64,000 bases of DNA. Origin: DATARH01 sp963705325 (GTDB lineage Bacteria; Pseudomonadota; Alphaproteobacteria; ATCC43930; CGMCC-115725). The notes below the pieces were generated by a model. The model did no database searches. It worked only from the letters and a program-made list of their open reading frames with translations, and was not told the DNA's origin. The translations under genes were made by a program, and so were the position numbers. The DNA lies in assembly GCA_963705325.1 (NCBI GenBank), contig OY970069.1:5518001-5582000 (forward strand), written 5' to 3'. Below, piece after piece: positions 46,926 to 55,398 of the stretch (positions are counted from its first letter, which is position 1; every line of letters begins with the position of its first letter).

Positions 46926-47993
46926 ATGCCGATGCGACCGCTTCCGCGCCTGGCCGCGATCGCGACCGCCCTACCCCCTTACCGGCTCGACCAAAGCAAC
47001 GTCATCGCCCGCGTCGAGCAATTGTTCGGGCGCGCGCCTGATTTCGAGCGGTTGATCCCGGTCTACGCCAATAGCGGGATCGATCGCCGCTATTCGGCGG
47101 TGCCGTTCGAATGGTTCGACGAACCGCATGGCTGGACCGATCGCAACCGTGCCTACCTTACGGGCGCGCTCGACCTGATGGAGGCCGCTACCGGCCGCGC
47201 ACTCGACCGGGCCGGGATCGAGCTTGGTGAGATCGGCGGCGTCGTCGCGGTCTCGACGACCGGCATTGCCACCCCGAGCCTCGACGCGCTCCTGGTCGAG
47301 CGGCTTCGCTTGCCGCCCACCGTGACGCGTCTGCCGATCTTCGGCCTGGGCTGTGCTGGCGGCGCGCTGGGGCTGGCGCGCGCTGCCACCCTTGCCGCGT
47401 CGATGCCAAAGAAAGCCGTGCTGTTTCTCGTCGTCGAGTTGTGCACGCTGCAATTCCGCCGCGACGACCTAGCCCGCAGCAACATCGTCGCCACCGCGCT
47501 GTTTGGCGACGGTGCGGCGGCCGCGATTCTGCGCTACGGCGATGCCGGTGGGCCGGCGATCCTCGCACATGGCGAGCACACCTGGCCCGGGAGCCTCGAC
47601 ATCATGGGCTGGGGTGTCGCCGAGGACGGCCTCAGTGCGATCTTTTCGCGCGACATCCCGCGCCTGGTCACGGCTGAGCTCGGCCCGGTGCTGTGCGATT
47701 TTCTGACACGGCACGGACTGGCACTCGGCGGCATCGACCGCTTTGTCTGCCACCCCGGCGGCCCGAAGGTCATCGACGCCTACGAAACCATATTCGGCGC
47801 CAATTTCCCGGGCGCGGCCGAAGCGCGCCGCTCGCTGCGCGATTACGGCAACATGTCCGCCGCCTCGGTGCTGTTCGTCCTCGAAGAGATGTTCGATTCG
47901 GCGCGAGTAGCCGGCGGGCCTTGGGACCGCGCCTTGTTGACCGCACTCGGCCCCGGCTTCACCGCCGGATTTGTCGTTCTGGGCGACACGTGA
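46926..47993 (+). CDS. Type III polyketide synthase (chalcone/alkylresorcinol synthase family)
   Basis: A 355-residue thiolase-fold synthase. The triad is intact: Cys143 in FGLGCAGGALGL, His276 in VCHPGGPKV, Asn309 in YGNMSAAS. It condenses acyl-CoA with malonyl-CoA to make alkylpyrones, alkylresorcinols or related products. The gene is coupled to an ICMT-like methyltransferase by a GTGA overlap, as in bpsA-bpsB of Bacillus and srs genes of Streptomyces, where the product is methylated. Export and regulatory genes follow on the same strand. Start at ATG 46926 or 46932. Confidence 0.9.
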   Translation: MPMRPLPRLAAIATALPPYRLDQSNVIARVEQLFGRAPDFERLIPVYANSGIDRRYSAVPFEWFDEPHGWTDRNRAYLTGALDLMEAATGRALDRAGIELGEIGGVVAVSTTGIATPSLDALLVERLRLPPTVTRLPIFGLGCAGGALGLARAATLAASMPKKAVLFLVVELCTLQFRRDDLARSNIVATALFGDGAAAAILRYGDAGGPAILAHGEHTWPGSLDIMGWGVAEDGLSAIFSRDIPRLVTAELGPVLCDFLTRHGLALGGIDRFVCHPGGPKVIDAYETIFGANFPGAAEARRSLRDYGNMSAASVLFVLEEMFDSARVAGGPWDRALLTALGPGFTAGFVVLGDT

Positions 47994-48517
47994 CGATCTT
48001 CCATGCCGTGCTCGCGCTGGTGCTCCTGCAACGCGCCGGGGAGCTAATCCTCGCCTGCGCCAATACGAGGCGCCTGATTGAACAAGGCGCGATCGAAATC
48101 GACCACCGTGGCTACAAATGGTTTATCGCACTGCATGCGGCCTGGTTGTTCGCACTTGCCGCGACCGTATCGGCGGCCACCCCGCCGCGCTGGCCAGCGC
48201 TCGCGATCTTCGTGGCACTACAGGCAGGGCGTGTCTGGGTTATCGCCAGTCTCGGCCGGCGCTGGACGACGCGGCTGATCGTGCTTCCCGAAGCACCGCT
48301 GGTGACTAGAGGCCCGTATCGCTGGTTCAGCCACCCCAATTACCTGATCGTTGCCGGCGAGATCGCGATTTTGCCGCTCGCCTTTGACGCACTTGCAATT
48401 GCGGCCGGATTTTCCACATGCAATGCTTGGCTGCTGTTGCGTCGCGTCCGGCTCGAACGCGTGGCGCTCAGCTTTCCCAGCTATCACATTCACGAAACCC
48501 TGCCCCGCCGCGGTTAG
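47990..48517 (+). CDS. Isoprenylcysteine carboxyl methyltransferase-like (ICMT) membrane methyltransferase
   Basis: About 175 residues, starting with GTG in the stop of the polyketide synthase gene. Four or more hydrophobic segments and the ICMT core RGPYRWFSHPNYLIVAGEI with late RVRLERVAL are present. Family members methylate small hydrophobic substrates using SAM at the membrane. Coupling to a type III polyketide synthase suggests O-methylation of its product, like BpsB/SrsB. Confidence 0.85.
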   Translation: MTIFHAVLALVLLQRAGELILACANTRRLIEQGAIEIDHRGYKWFIALHAAWLFALAATVSAATPPRWPALAIFVALQAGRVWVIASLGRRWTTRLIVLPEAPLVTRGPYRWFSHPNYLIVAGEIAILPLAFDALAIAAGFSTCNAWLLLRRVRLERVALSFPSYHIHETLPRRG

Positions 48518-48541
48518 GTCTGGGCAAGCACACGAAATGGT

Positions 48542-48557
48542 ATTATTGCCTTATAAT
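48542..48557. promoter_or_regulatory. Candidate MarR operator
   Basis: ATTAT-TGCCTT-ATAAT, imperfect AT-rich palindrome 32 bases upstream of the MarR start. Position suits autoregulation, but MarR sites of this sort cannot be assigned without binding data. Confidence 0.4.
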
Positions 48558-48588
48558 CAGTTTTTAGGCCTATTCGGGGTGGCATAAG

Positions 48589-49107
48589 GTGGATCTCGAT
48601 CGAAGTTTTGGGTTTCTCGTGCACGACGTGGCCCGCCTGTACGGGCGCCGATTCGATCGCAACGGACGGCGCCTCGAATTGACCCGCGCGCAATGCCGGA
48701 CGCTCGGCTATCTCGCCCGCAACGAGGGGATCAATCAGGCCGGACTCGCCGATCTGTTGGAAATCCGGCCGATGACGCTGGTGCGCCAGATCGACCGCAT
48801 GCAGGAGGCCGGCTGGATCGAGCGTCGCCCAGATCCCGCCGATCGCCGCGCGCGCCGGCTCTTCCTGACCGACAAGGCCCGTCCGATTCTCGGCCGCATC
48901 TGGGATGTCGCGAGCGAAACCCAGGATCAGGTGCTGGCCGCGCTCTCGCCGGATGAGGCCGAACAGCTGATCGACTTGTTGCGGCGAGTGCATGGGTCGC
49001 TCGCCGATCGCAACCATCCCCGCGCCCGCAGCATGGTCGCCAGCGCCGGCGTTGCGACGATGCCGTCGCGGCGCGTCGCCGCTCCGGCGATCGGGGGAAC
49101 ACGATGA
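48589..49107 (+). CDS. MarR family transcriptional regulator
   Basis: A 172-residue winged-helix protein. Helix-turn-helix region RAQCRTLGYLARNEGINQAGLADLLEIRPMTLVRQIDRMQEAGWIERRPDPADRRARRLFLT is the MarR signature. Start GTG 48589. It is followed by emrA-like and outer-membrane factor genes with a 4-base overlap, so it probably represses the tripartite exporter (EmrR-like) and is lifted by a lipophilic effector. Confidence 0.88.
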   Translation: MDLDRSFGFLVHDVARLYGRRFDRNGRRLELTRAQCRTLGYLARNEGINQAGLADLLEIRPMTLVRQIDRMQEAGWIERRPDPADRRARRLFLTDKARPILGRIWDVASETQDQVLAALSPDEAEQLIDLLRRVHGSLADRNHPRARSMVASAGVATMPSRRVAAPAIGGTR

Positions 49108-50276
49108 CAACATCGGCCGACGGAGAAGCGCCCAACAGATCCTTGCGGCGGGTCTTTGGCGACCGGGCAGGCAGGCTCGCGACGCCGACTCGACCGCTGC
49201 GCCAGCGGCTGCGGCTGCCGCTCATGGTCGCCGGGCCAGCCGTGGTCATCCTCGGCGGGCTCTGGTGGTATGTGACGAGCGGCCGCTATGTCTCGACCGA
49301 TGACGCCTATATACAATCGGCGCGCACCGTGATCAGCGCCGACGTGAGCGGCCGCGTGCTCACGGTCGAGGTTCAAGACAACCAGCGGGTCACTAAGGGG
49401 CAAGTGCTTTACCGCCTCGACCCGCACTCGTATGAGGTCGCGGTGGCCGACGCGACCGCGCAGCTCGGCATGGCTAGGCTGCAAGTCCAAGCGCTGAAGG
49501 CGACCTACCAGCAGAAGCTCGCCGATAACAAGGCGGTGCAAGAAACCCTCGACTATGCGCAGCGCGAATACGACCGGCAGAAAAAGCTGCTCGGCTCGGG
49601 CGTGGCTTCCCAGCAGCAGTTCGACGCCGCAGCTAATGCCCTCGAGGTGGCGCGGCAAAAGGTGGCGTCAAGCCAGCACGACATCGGCAACGTGCTGGCC
49701 CAGCTCGGAGGCAATCCCGACATCCCGGTCAACGACCACCCGATGGTGCAGCGCGCCCAGGCGGTTGTCGATGCCAAGCAGATCGACCTCAACGACACGG
49801 TGATCCGCGCGCCCGACAACGGGATCGTCACCAAGGTCGAGCAACTCCAGGTCGGCGACTACATGACCGCGGCGACGCCGGTGTTCTCGCTGATGTCCGA
49901 CCATGTGTGGGTCGAGGCCAATTTCAAGGAAACCGAGCTGACGCACATGCGTCCCGGCCAGGATGCGACGGTGGAAGTCGATACCTATCCGGGCGTCGAG
50001 TTCCACGCGAAGGTGGCAAGCTTTAGCCCCGGCACCGGCCTCACCTTCTCGCTGCTCCCGCCTGAAAACGCGACCGGCAACTGGGTCAAGGTGGTGCAGC
50101 GCCTGCCGGTACGGCTGACGCTCGAAAACGTCGGTCCGGATACGCCGACTCTGCACGCCGGGTTGAGCGTCAATGTCGAGGTCGATACCCAGTACCGACG
50201 GCCGTGGTTGGATTGGCTACAAAGTGCGTACGCGCGGATATTCGGTTCTGCACGAGCGGCTGAGACGACGAAGTGA
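49104..50276 (+). CDS. HlyD/EmrA-type membrane fusion protein
   Basis: A 390-residue periplasmic adaptor. A single N-terminal anchor (PLMVAGPAVVILGGLWWYV) is followed by biotinyl-lipoyl half DDAYIQSARTVISADVSGRVLTVEVQDNQRV, a coiled-coil hairpin (ATAQLGMARLQVQALKATYQQKLAD to VASQQQFDAAANALEVARQKV), the second lipoyl half and a beta-barrel (VWVEANFKETELTHMRPGQ). It bridges a DHA2 pump with an outer-membrane channel. No inner-membrane pump gene follows; only the outer-membrane factor. Confidence 0.9.
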   Translation: MTTSADGEAPNRSLRRVFGDRAGRLATPTRPLRQRLRLPLMVAGPAVVILGGLWWYVTSGRYVSTDDAYIQSARTVISADVSGRVLTVEVQDNQRVTKGQVLYRLDPHSYEVAVADATAQLGMARLQVQALKATYQQKLADNKAVQETLDYAQREYDRQKKLLGSGVASQQQFDAAANALEVARQKVASSQHDIGNVLAQLGGNPDIPVNDHPMVQRAQAVVDAKQIDLNDTVIRAPDNGIVTKVEQLQVGDYMTAATPVFSLMSDHVWVEANFKETELTHMRPGQDATVEVDTYPGVEFHAKVASFSPGTGLTFSLLPPENATGNWVKVVQRLPVRLTLENVGPDTPTLHAGLSVNVEVDTQYRRPWLDWLQSAYARIFGSARAAETTK

Positions 50277-50277
50277 A

Positions 50278-51870
50278 TTGCCTCAGGGGGGACGCGCGAG
50301 CGCTGGGGTAGCGCTCGCGGGGCTGCTGGCGCTGCTAACCGCCTGCAAGCAGGGCCCTAATTTCTTCTCACCGGCGCCGCCGGAGGAGCACGCCTATACC
50401 GGGCCCGGCGATCCGGTGCCGCCGCCCGATACAGGACCGGATGTGCGGCCCAAGGCCGCGCAACGCATCGCCGTCGGCGCCAAGGTCAGGGACGATTGGT
50501 GGACGCTGTTCCACTCGCCGGTGCTCAATCGCACGGTGGAACAGGCGCTGCGCGACAGTCCGACGATCGTGCAGGCCACGGCGACATTGGCGCAGGCGCG
50601 CGAGCAAGTAGCCGCCGCCATGGGCGCCGAATTTCCGCAAGTCGACCTCGCGGCGGGGATCGCCCACCAACAGTTCAACCCGGCGCCGAGCGGCGTGGTG
50701 CGCGCGCCGGTGCCGGTCAATGTGTTTTCGATCGGTCCGTCTGTCAGTTATGCAACGGACGTCTTTGGTGGCATCAAACGTCAGGTCGAAGCACAATCGG
50801 CGCTCGCCGATGTGAGCGACTACCAACTCGCCGCCGCCTATCTGGCGCTGACCGGAAACGTCATGACCCAGGCGATCACCATCGCCGGGTTGCGGGCTCA
50901 AATCAAAACCGTCGAGGGAATCCTCGCCGACGACGAGAAGAACCTGAGCCTGGTCAAGACCCAACAGGCGGGCGGCACGGCGACGATGGTCGACGTGACC
51001 ACCGCCCAGTCGCAGCTGGCCAACGACCGCACGCTCCTGCCGCCGCTGCGTCAGCAGCTGAGCGTCGCGCGCGACGCGTTGACGGTCTATGTCGGCAGAA
51101 CGCCAGCCGATTGGAGACCACCCGACTTCGATCTCGCCGCACTGACCCTGCCAGGGACCGTACCGCTCAGTCTGCCCTCGTCGCTGGTACGGCAGCGGCC
51201 CGACATCCTGGCCGCCGAGGCGCAGCTTCATGCCAACGCCGCGCTCGTCGGCGTCGCGACCGCGAACCTCTATCCCAACTTCACGCTGAGCGCGAACGTG
51301 CTGCAGAGCGCCACCGATCTCGGCAACTTCTTCTCCGGCGCGTACACGGCCTTCAACATCGGCGCGAACATGGCCGCGCCGATCTTCCACGGCGGCACGC
51401 TGCAAGCACAACAGCGCGCGGCGAAGGACGCGTTCGATGCGGCTTGGGCAGCCTACCGCGGGACGGTAATCACTGCCTTCGGCCAAGTCGCCGATCTGCT
51501 GCAGGCGCTCGCGCATGACGACGAGGCGGTGAAAACTCAACACGCGGCGCTGGCCTCGGCGCAACAAGCGCTCAAGCTCGCCCGCCTTAGCTATCAAGCC
51601 GGCAATTCGACCCTGTTGCAGCTGCTCGATCCCGAGCGCCAGACCCAGCAGGCTCAGCTCGGGGTAGTGAAAGCCGAGACGCAGCGGCTGATCGACACCG
51701 CGCAGCTGCTGCTTGCGCTCGGCAGCGGCTGGTGGAACACGCCGCCCTCCGCGCCTGGTCCCGAACCCGACCCGAAAGCCCTGGTGCCAGGATCCCCGAC
51801 TTCGAGCGCGACACCGCCCGAGACCGTGCCGCCCGGTTCCGGCCCGTTCTGGGAAAGTTGGTTCAAGTAG
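50278..51870 (+). CDS. RND/MFS efflux outer membrane lipoprotein (NodT/OprM family)
   Basis: A 530-residue TolC-fold lipoprotein. TTG at 50278, two bases after the emrA-type stop, gives MPQGGRAS, a hydrophobic stretch and lipobox ALLTAC. The two OEP repeats are visible, each with long helices (TVEQALRDSPTIVQATATLAQAREQVAAA; AKDAFDAAWAAYRGTVITAFGQVADLLQAL). It forms the trimeric outer-membrane duct for the adaptor upstream. The open frame from 50173 overlaps the adaptor gene and lacks a lipobox start. Pro-rich C-terminal tail. Confidence 0.9.
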   Translation: MPQGGRASAGVALAGLLALLTACKQGPNFFSPAPPEEHAYTGPGDPVPPPDTGPDVRPKAAQRIAVGAKVRDDWWTLFHSPVLNRTVEQALRDSPTIVQATATLAQAREQVAAAMGAEFPQVDLAAGIAHQQFNPAPSGVVRAPVPVNVFSIGPSVSYATDVFGGIKRQVEAQSALADVSDYQLAAAYLALTGNVMTQAITIAGLRAQIKTVEGILADDEKNLSLVKTQQAGGTATMVDVTTAQSQLANDRTLLPPLRQQLSVARDALTVYVGRTPADWRPPDFDLAALTLPGTVPLSLPSSLVRQRPDILAAEAQLHANAALVGVATANLYPNFTLSANVLQSATDLGNFFSGAYTAFNIGANMAAPIFHGGTLQAQQRAAKDAFDAAWAAYRGTVITAFGQVADLLQALAHDDEAVKTQHAALASAQQALKLARLSYQAGNSTLLQLLDPERQTQQAQLGVVKAETQRLIDTAQLLLALGSGWWNTPPSAPGPEPDPKALVPGSPTSSATPPETVPPGSGPFWESWFK

Positions 51871-51906
51871 CGGAGCCCGACTTTCCCCTGGATGACGCTA
51901 GAGACG

Positions 51907-53496
51907 TCACTTATCCAGCCACACGTCCTCGAAACGCCAGCCGTTATAGATGCTGTTCGACATCAGCTTGACGCCCTTGACCTCGGGACGCCAGCACGTC
52001 GCCTGGCGCATCGCATAGAGGATCGGCCGCACCACGCGCTCCTGCAGATTGGCGTCGAGCTTCCAGACCATCTCCTTGCGCTTCTGCGGATCGGTTTCCA
52101 TCGACTGCTGGTCGACCATCTTGTCCCAGTCATGGTCGCAGGTATGGGTGTAGTTGCGGTTCGAGTTGCAGACATAGTTCTCGTAGAAATTCTGATCCGG
52201 ATCGTCGAGCCCGCTGCCGACGAGGCTCTGGGCCATGACGAAGTCCGAGCGGATGAGGCGCGGCAGCCATTGCGCAGTCTCGACCAATTCGATTTCACCG
52301 TCGATCCAGATGTTCTTCAGCTGGTCGATGATAATCGCGGCCGGGTCGCGGTAGATCGCCAGGTTCCGCGCTGAAATCTTGACCGCGAGATGCTTGTCCG
52401 GCCCGTAGCCGAGTTTCTTCATGATGTCCTGGGCGGCCGCACAACTCTTGGCGACGTCTGGATCGTAACCGGGCAGCTTTTGCATCATCTCCTTTGGCAT
52501 CGCCCAAACGCCTTCCGGTCCCGGGAGCATCGCGGTGCTGATGTCGCCCTGGCCCTCGCCGAGAATGTCAATGATCGCCTTGCGGTCCAGCGACATGGCG
52601 ATCGCCCGCCGCAGGTCGAGATTGTCGAAGGGCGGCTTCTGGGTGATCAGCAGATTGGGCGCGACATTGAGCGGCTCGGTTTCGCAGATTGCCGACGGCA
52701 TCTGGCTGTGCACGTCCTTCAGCATCGGGATCGTGACCTCATAGGGGAAGGTCATGTCGAACTGGCCGGCGATGAAGGCGAGGATGGCGGTGGAGCGGTT
52801 GGGGATGATCGTCCACTCAATGCCATCAAGGTATGGCAATCCCGGCTTCCAGTAGTTCGGGTTCTTGACTACCTTGATCGACTGGTTGGGCTTGAATTCC
52901 GAGAATGTGAAGGGACCGGTACCGATCGGGTGCTGACGCATCTGCGAGGCAGAAACGTGGCACGGGTATACGGGGGTGAAACCGGACGCGAGCAGCGCCA
53001 GGAACGAGGGCTGCCGCCGCTTGAGGTGAAACGTCGCCTGAAGATCGTTGTCGACCGTCACCCGATCCAGGTTCAGCCACCAAGCCTCGCGGGCGTTGAG
53101 GCGCAATTTGTCGTCAACCTTGCCCTGCAGCAGATCCCAGGTGCATTTCACGTCGCTGGCGGTGAACGGCTTGCCGTCATGCCATTTGACACCTGGATGC
53201 AGCTTGAAGGTAAGTTCCGTCCCGTCGCCATTCCACGACCAGCTGTCGGCGAGGTCCGGGACGATGTCGTCCAGGGTGTTCTGTTTTTGCTTGGGGTCGA
53301 AGACGACGAGATTGTTGAAGACGCCCATCATCGGCGCCACCACCGAGATCGTCCCCTCCTCGTAAATCGACATGTTGGCGGGGCTGTCGCGGTGATAAAT
53401 GCGCAAAATCCCGCCGGGCTTTTGTGCCGACGCGCCAACCGCGAACGCCAACACCATACCCATCGCGATGACCGCGGCGCGCGCGATCTGTCTCAT
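51907..53496 (-). CDS. Peptide/nickel-type ABC transporter substrate-binding protein
   Basis: A 529-residue family 5 extracellular solute-binding protein. Signal peptide from ATG 53496 (MRQIARAAVIAMGMVLAFAVGASA). SBP_bac_5 core: VPDLADSWSWNGDGTELTFKLHPGVKWHDGKPFTASDVK, GTGPFTFSEF and LRRAIAMSLDRKAII. Transport substrate is unknown; related family members carry peptides, opines or aromatics. Permease and ATPase genes are not adjacent. Converges on the outer-membrane factor gene 36 bases away. Confidence 0.88.
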   Translation of the reverse strand: MRQIARAAVIAMGMVLAFAVGASAQKPGGILRIYHRDSPANMSIYEEGTISVVAPMMGVFNNLVVFDPKQKQNTLDDIVPDLADSWSWNGDGTELTFKLHPGVKWHDGKPFTASDVKCTWDLLQGKVDDKLRLNAREAWWLNLDRVTVDNDLQATFHLKRRQPSFLALLASGFTPVYPCHVSASQMRQHPIGTGPFTFSEFKPNQSIKVVKNPNYWKPGLPYLDGIEWTIIPNRSTAILAFIAGQFDMTFPYEVTIPMLKDVHSQMPSAICETEPLNVAPNLLITQKPPFDNLDLRRAIAMSLDRKAIIDILGEGQGDISTAMLPGPEGVWAMPKEMMQKLPGYDPDVAKSCAAAQDIMKKLGYGPDKHLAVKISARNLAIYRDPAAIIIDQLKNIWIDGEIELVETAQWLPRLIRSDFVMAQSLVGSGLDDPDQNFYENYVCNSNRNYTHTCDHDWDKMVDQQSMETDPQKRKEMVWKLDANLQERVVRPILYAMRQATCWRPEVKGVKLMSNSIYNGWRFEDVWLDK

Positions 53497-53571
53497 TCCG
53501 CCTCTCCTCCCCAACCTTGCCGGCAACGTCGAGTATCGTTAGCCATACTATCGAGCTAGACGGATTGTTTC

Positions 53572-54264
53572 GTGGGCGATTTTGCAACTCTGTCAGACGC
53601 GTTCGCCAGCCGCGAGCTATGGCAGATCGTCGGGCTGTCGCTCAGCGTCAGCCTCAGTGCGACGGCTGTCGCGACACTGCTCGGACTACCGCTCGGCGCC
53701 GTTTTGGCGATCTGGCGTTTCCCCGGGCGAGGCATACTTATCGTCGGCGCCAATGCATTGTTGGGGTTGCCGCCTGTTGTCGTCGGCCTGGTGCTCTATC
53801 TTCTGCTCTCGCATTCGGGACCGCTGGGCAGCCTCGGTCTGCTGTTCACGCCGGAGGCGATGATCGTCGCCCAGACCGTGCTCGCCCTGCCAATCGTCAC
53901 CGCGCTGGCGCATCGGGCGGCCGAGGAGCGCTGGGTCGATTACGGCGACGCCCTCATGGATTTGGGCGCCAGCCGGCTCGCCGCGGTGCCGGCGCTCATC
54001 GCGATGGCGCGCGCGCCGATGCTGACCGCGGCACTTGCGGGATTTGGTCGCACCGTGTCCGAGGTCGGCGCTATCATCATTGTTGGCGGTAACATCGCCG
54101 CCTATACCCGCACCATGACGACGGCGATCGTGCTCGAGACCAGCAAGGGCAACCTGCCGCTGGCACTTGGTCTTGGCATGGTGCTGATCGGCCTGTCGAC
54201 GATGATCTGCGCGAGCGCCTTTGTCCTGGTGGGGCGCTCGGGCTGGAAACCGGGGGGAGTTTAG
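53572..54264 (+). CDS. tupB: Tungstate ABC transporter permease TupB
   Basis: A 230-residue permease with about five helices. The permease-ATPase coupling loop (EAA-type) is YGDALMDLGASRLAAVPALIAMARAPM; the sequence FGRTVSEVGAIIIVGGNIAAYTRTMTTAIVLE is typical of TupB/molybdate-type permeases. Start GTG 53572 (GTGGGCGATTTTGC). It is followed after 1 base by tupA. No tupC ATPase gene is in the window. Confidence 0.9.
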   Translation: MGDFATLSDAFASRELWQIVGLSLSVSLSATAVATLLGLPLGAVLAIWRFPGRGILIVGANALLGLPPVVVGLVLYLLLSHSGPLGSLGLLFTPEAMIVAQTVLALPIVTALAHRAAEERWVDYGDALMDLGASRLAAVPALIAMARAPMLTAALAGFGRTVSEVGAIIIVGGNIAAYTRTMTTAIVLETSKGNLPLALGLGMVLIGLSTMICASAFVLVGRSGWKPGGV

Positions 54265-54265
54265 G

Positions 54266-55102
54266 ATGATTGGGAGGTTGCGGTTCGCGATTGTTGCCGC
54301 CTTAGTGCTGCTCTCGGCCGCCGGCGCCGAGGCACAGACGCCGGCGCAGGACACCATCACTCTCGCCTCGACCACCTCGGTCGACAATTCAGGATTGCTC
54401 GGCGCGATCCTGCCGCAATTCACCAAGGCGACGGGAATCACCGTGCATGTGCTCGCGCTCGGCACCGGCCAGGCGCTTGACACGGCGCGCCGAGGCGACG
54501 CCGACATCGTCCTCGTTCACGATCCCGAAGCGGAGCGGAAATTCATCGACGACGGCAACGGTCTCGACCGTAAGCAGATCGCCTGGAACGATTTCATCAT
54601 CGTCGGCCCCGGCGACGATCCGGCGCACGTTGCCGGCGGCCACGACGCAAAGGCCGCCCTGATTGCAATCTCCAAGGCCAAGGCGAATTTCGTCTCGCGC
54701 GGCGACCGCAGCGGCACCAACGCGCTTGAACTGCGGCTATGGAAGGCGACTGGGATCGATCCGAAGACCGGCGCCGGCGCCTGGTACAAGGATATCGGCG
54801 GCGGGATGGGCGCGGCGCTCAACGCCGCCGCGGCGATGCCTGCCTATACACTCTCCGACCGCGGCACCTGGCTGAGCTTCAAGAACAAGGGGCCGCTCAA
54901 GATCGTCATCGAGGGCGACCCAGCGCTGATCAACCGCTACGACGTGATCGAGCTCAATCCGAAGACGCACGCCACCGCCAAACTGGCGGCCGCGCACAAG
55001 CTCGCGGTGTGGCTGGAAACCAAGCCGGGGCAGGACGCCATCGGCGCGTTCAGGGTCAGCGGCGAGATTCTGTTCAACCCCTCCGCCGATCATCCGAAAT
55101 AG
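54266..55102 (+). CDS. tupA: Tungstate ABC transporter substrate-binding protein TupA
   Basis: A 278-residue periplasmic binding protein with a signal peptide (MIGRLRFAIVAALVLLSAAGAEA). Tungstate-binding TTSVDNSGLL, then VLALGTGQALDTARRGDADIVLVHDPEAE, SRGDRSGTNALELRLW, AAAMPAYTLSDRGTW are diagnostic of TupA. It captures tungstate for a permease. In most genomes the order is tupA-B-C; here it is tupB-tupA. Tungstate would serve tungsten enzymes such as formate dehydrogenase. Confidence 0.91.
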   Translation: MIGRLRFAIVAALVLLSAAGAEAQTPAQDTITLASTTSVDNSGLLGAILPQFTKATGITVHVLALGTGQALDTARRGDADIVLVHDPEAERKFIDDGNGLDRKQIAWNDFIIVGPGDDPAHVAGGHDAKAALIAISKAKANFVSRGDRSGTNALELRLWKATGIDPKTGAGAWYKDIGGGMGAALNAAAAMPAYTLSDRGTWLSFKNKGPLKIVIEGDPALINRYDVIELNPKTHATAKLAAAHKLAVWLETKPGQDAIGAFRVSGEILFNPSADHPK

Positions 55103-55131
55103 CCGCCGATGGCGTCATTCCCGCCACTCTA

Positions 55132-55308
55132 TCAGTGATGATGATCCCAATCGTGCCAATGGTGGTGCCAGTGCCAGTAGCCCCAATAGGGGTGCGGGTG
55201 CCAGCACTCCCAGCCGTATCCATCCCACCGGCAAGCCGCGCTGGCCGGGGTCGCGGTGGCCGCGCCGAGTAGCATCACAACCGCGAGGGCGCTTAGGATC
55301 GTTTTCAT
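55132..55308 (-). CDS. Secreted His/Trp-rich peptide
   Basis: A 58-residue product on the minus strand, converging with tupA. ATG 55308 has AAGGTGA upstream as ribosome binding site. A signal peptide (KTILSALAVVMLLGAATATPASA) is followed by a mature part of about 34 residues with 11 His and 9 Trp and two Cys: CRWDGYGWECWHPHP, YWGYWHWHHHWHDWDHHH. Such composition suggests binding of metal (Ni, Zn, Cu, or possibly W/Mo oxoanions). It is too short for usual gene finding cut-offs. Similar short H/W-rich peptides are seen in rhizobia, but function is unknown. Confidence 0.62.
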   Translation of the reverse strand: MKTILSALAVVMLLGAATATPASAACRWDGYGWECWHPHPYWGYWHWHHHWHDWDHHH

Positions 55309-55398
55309 AGCATCACCTTTTTTGCTGCCAAAGTGATGCCTAAATAACGCAACGACCTCGTTTCCTGTTCCACACGAACTTATGGATCGAGGATCGGG

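Noticed and set aside
48542..48557. Treating the ATTAT palindrome as a proven MarR site
   Set aside because: Arms are short and AT-rich; kept only as a low-confidence candidate.
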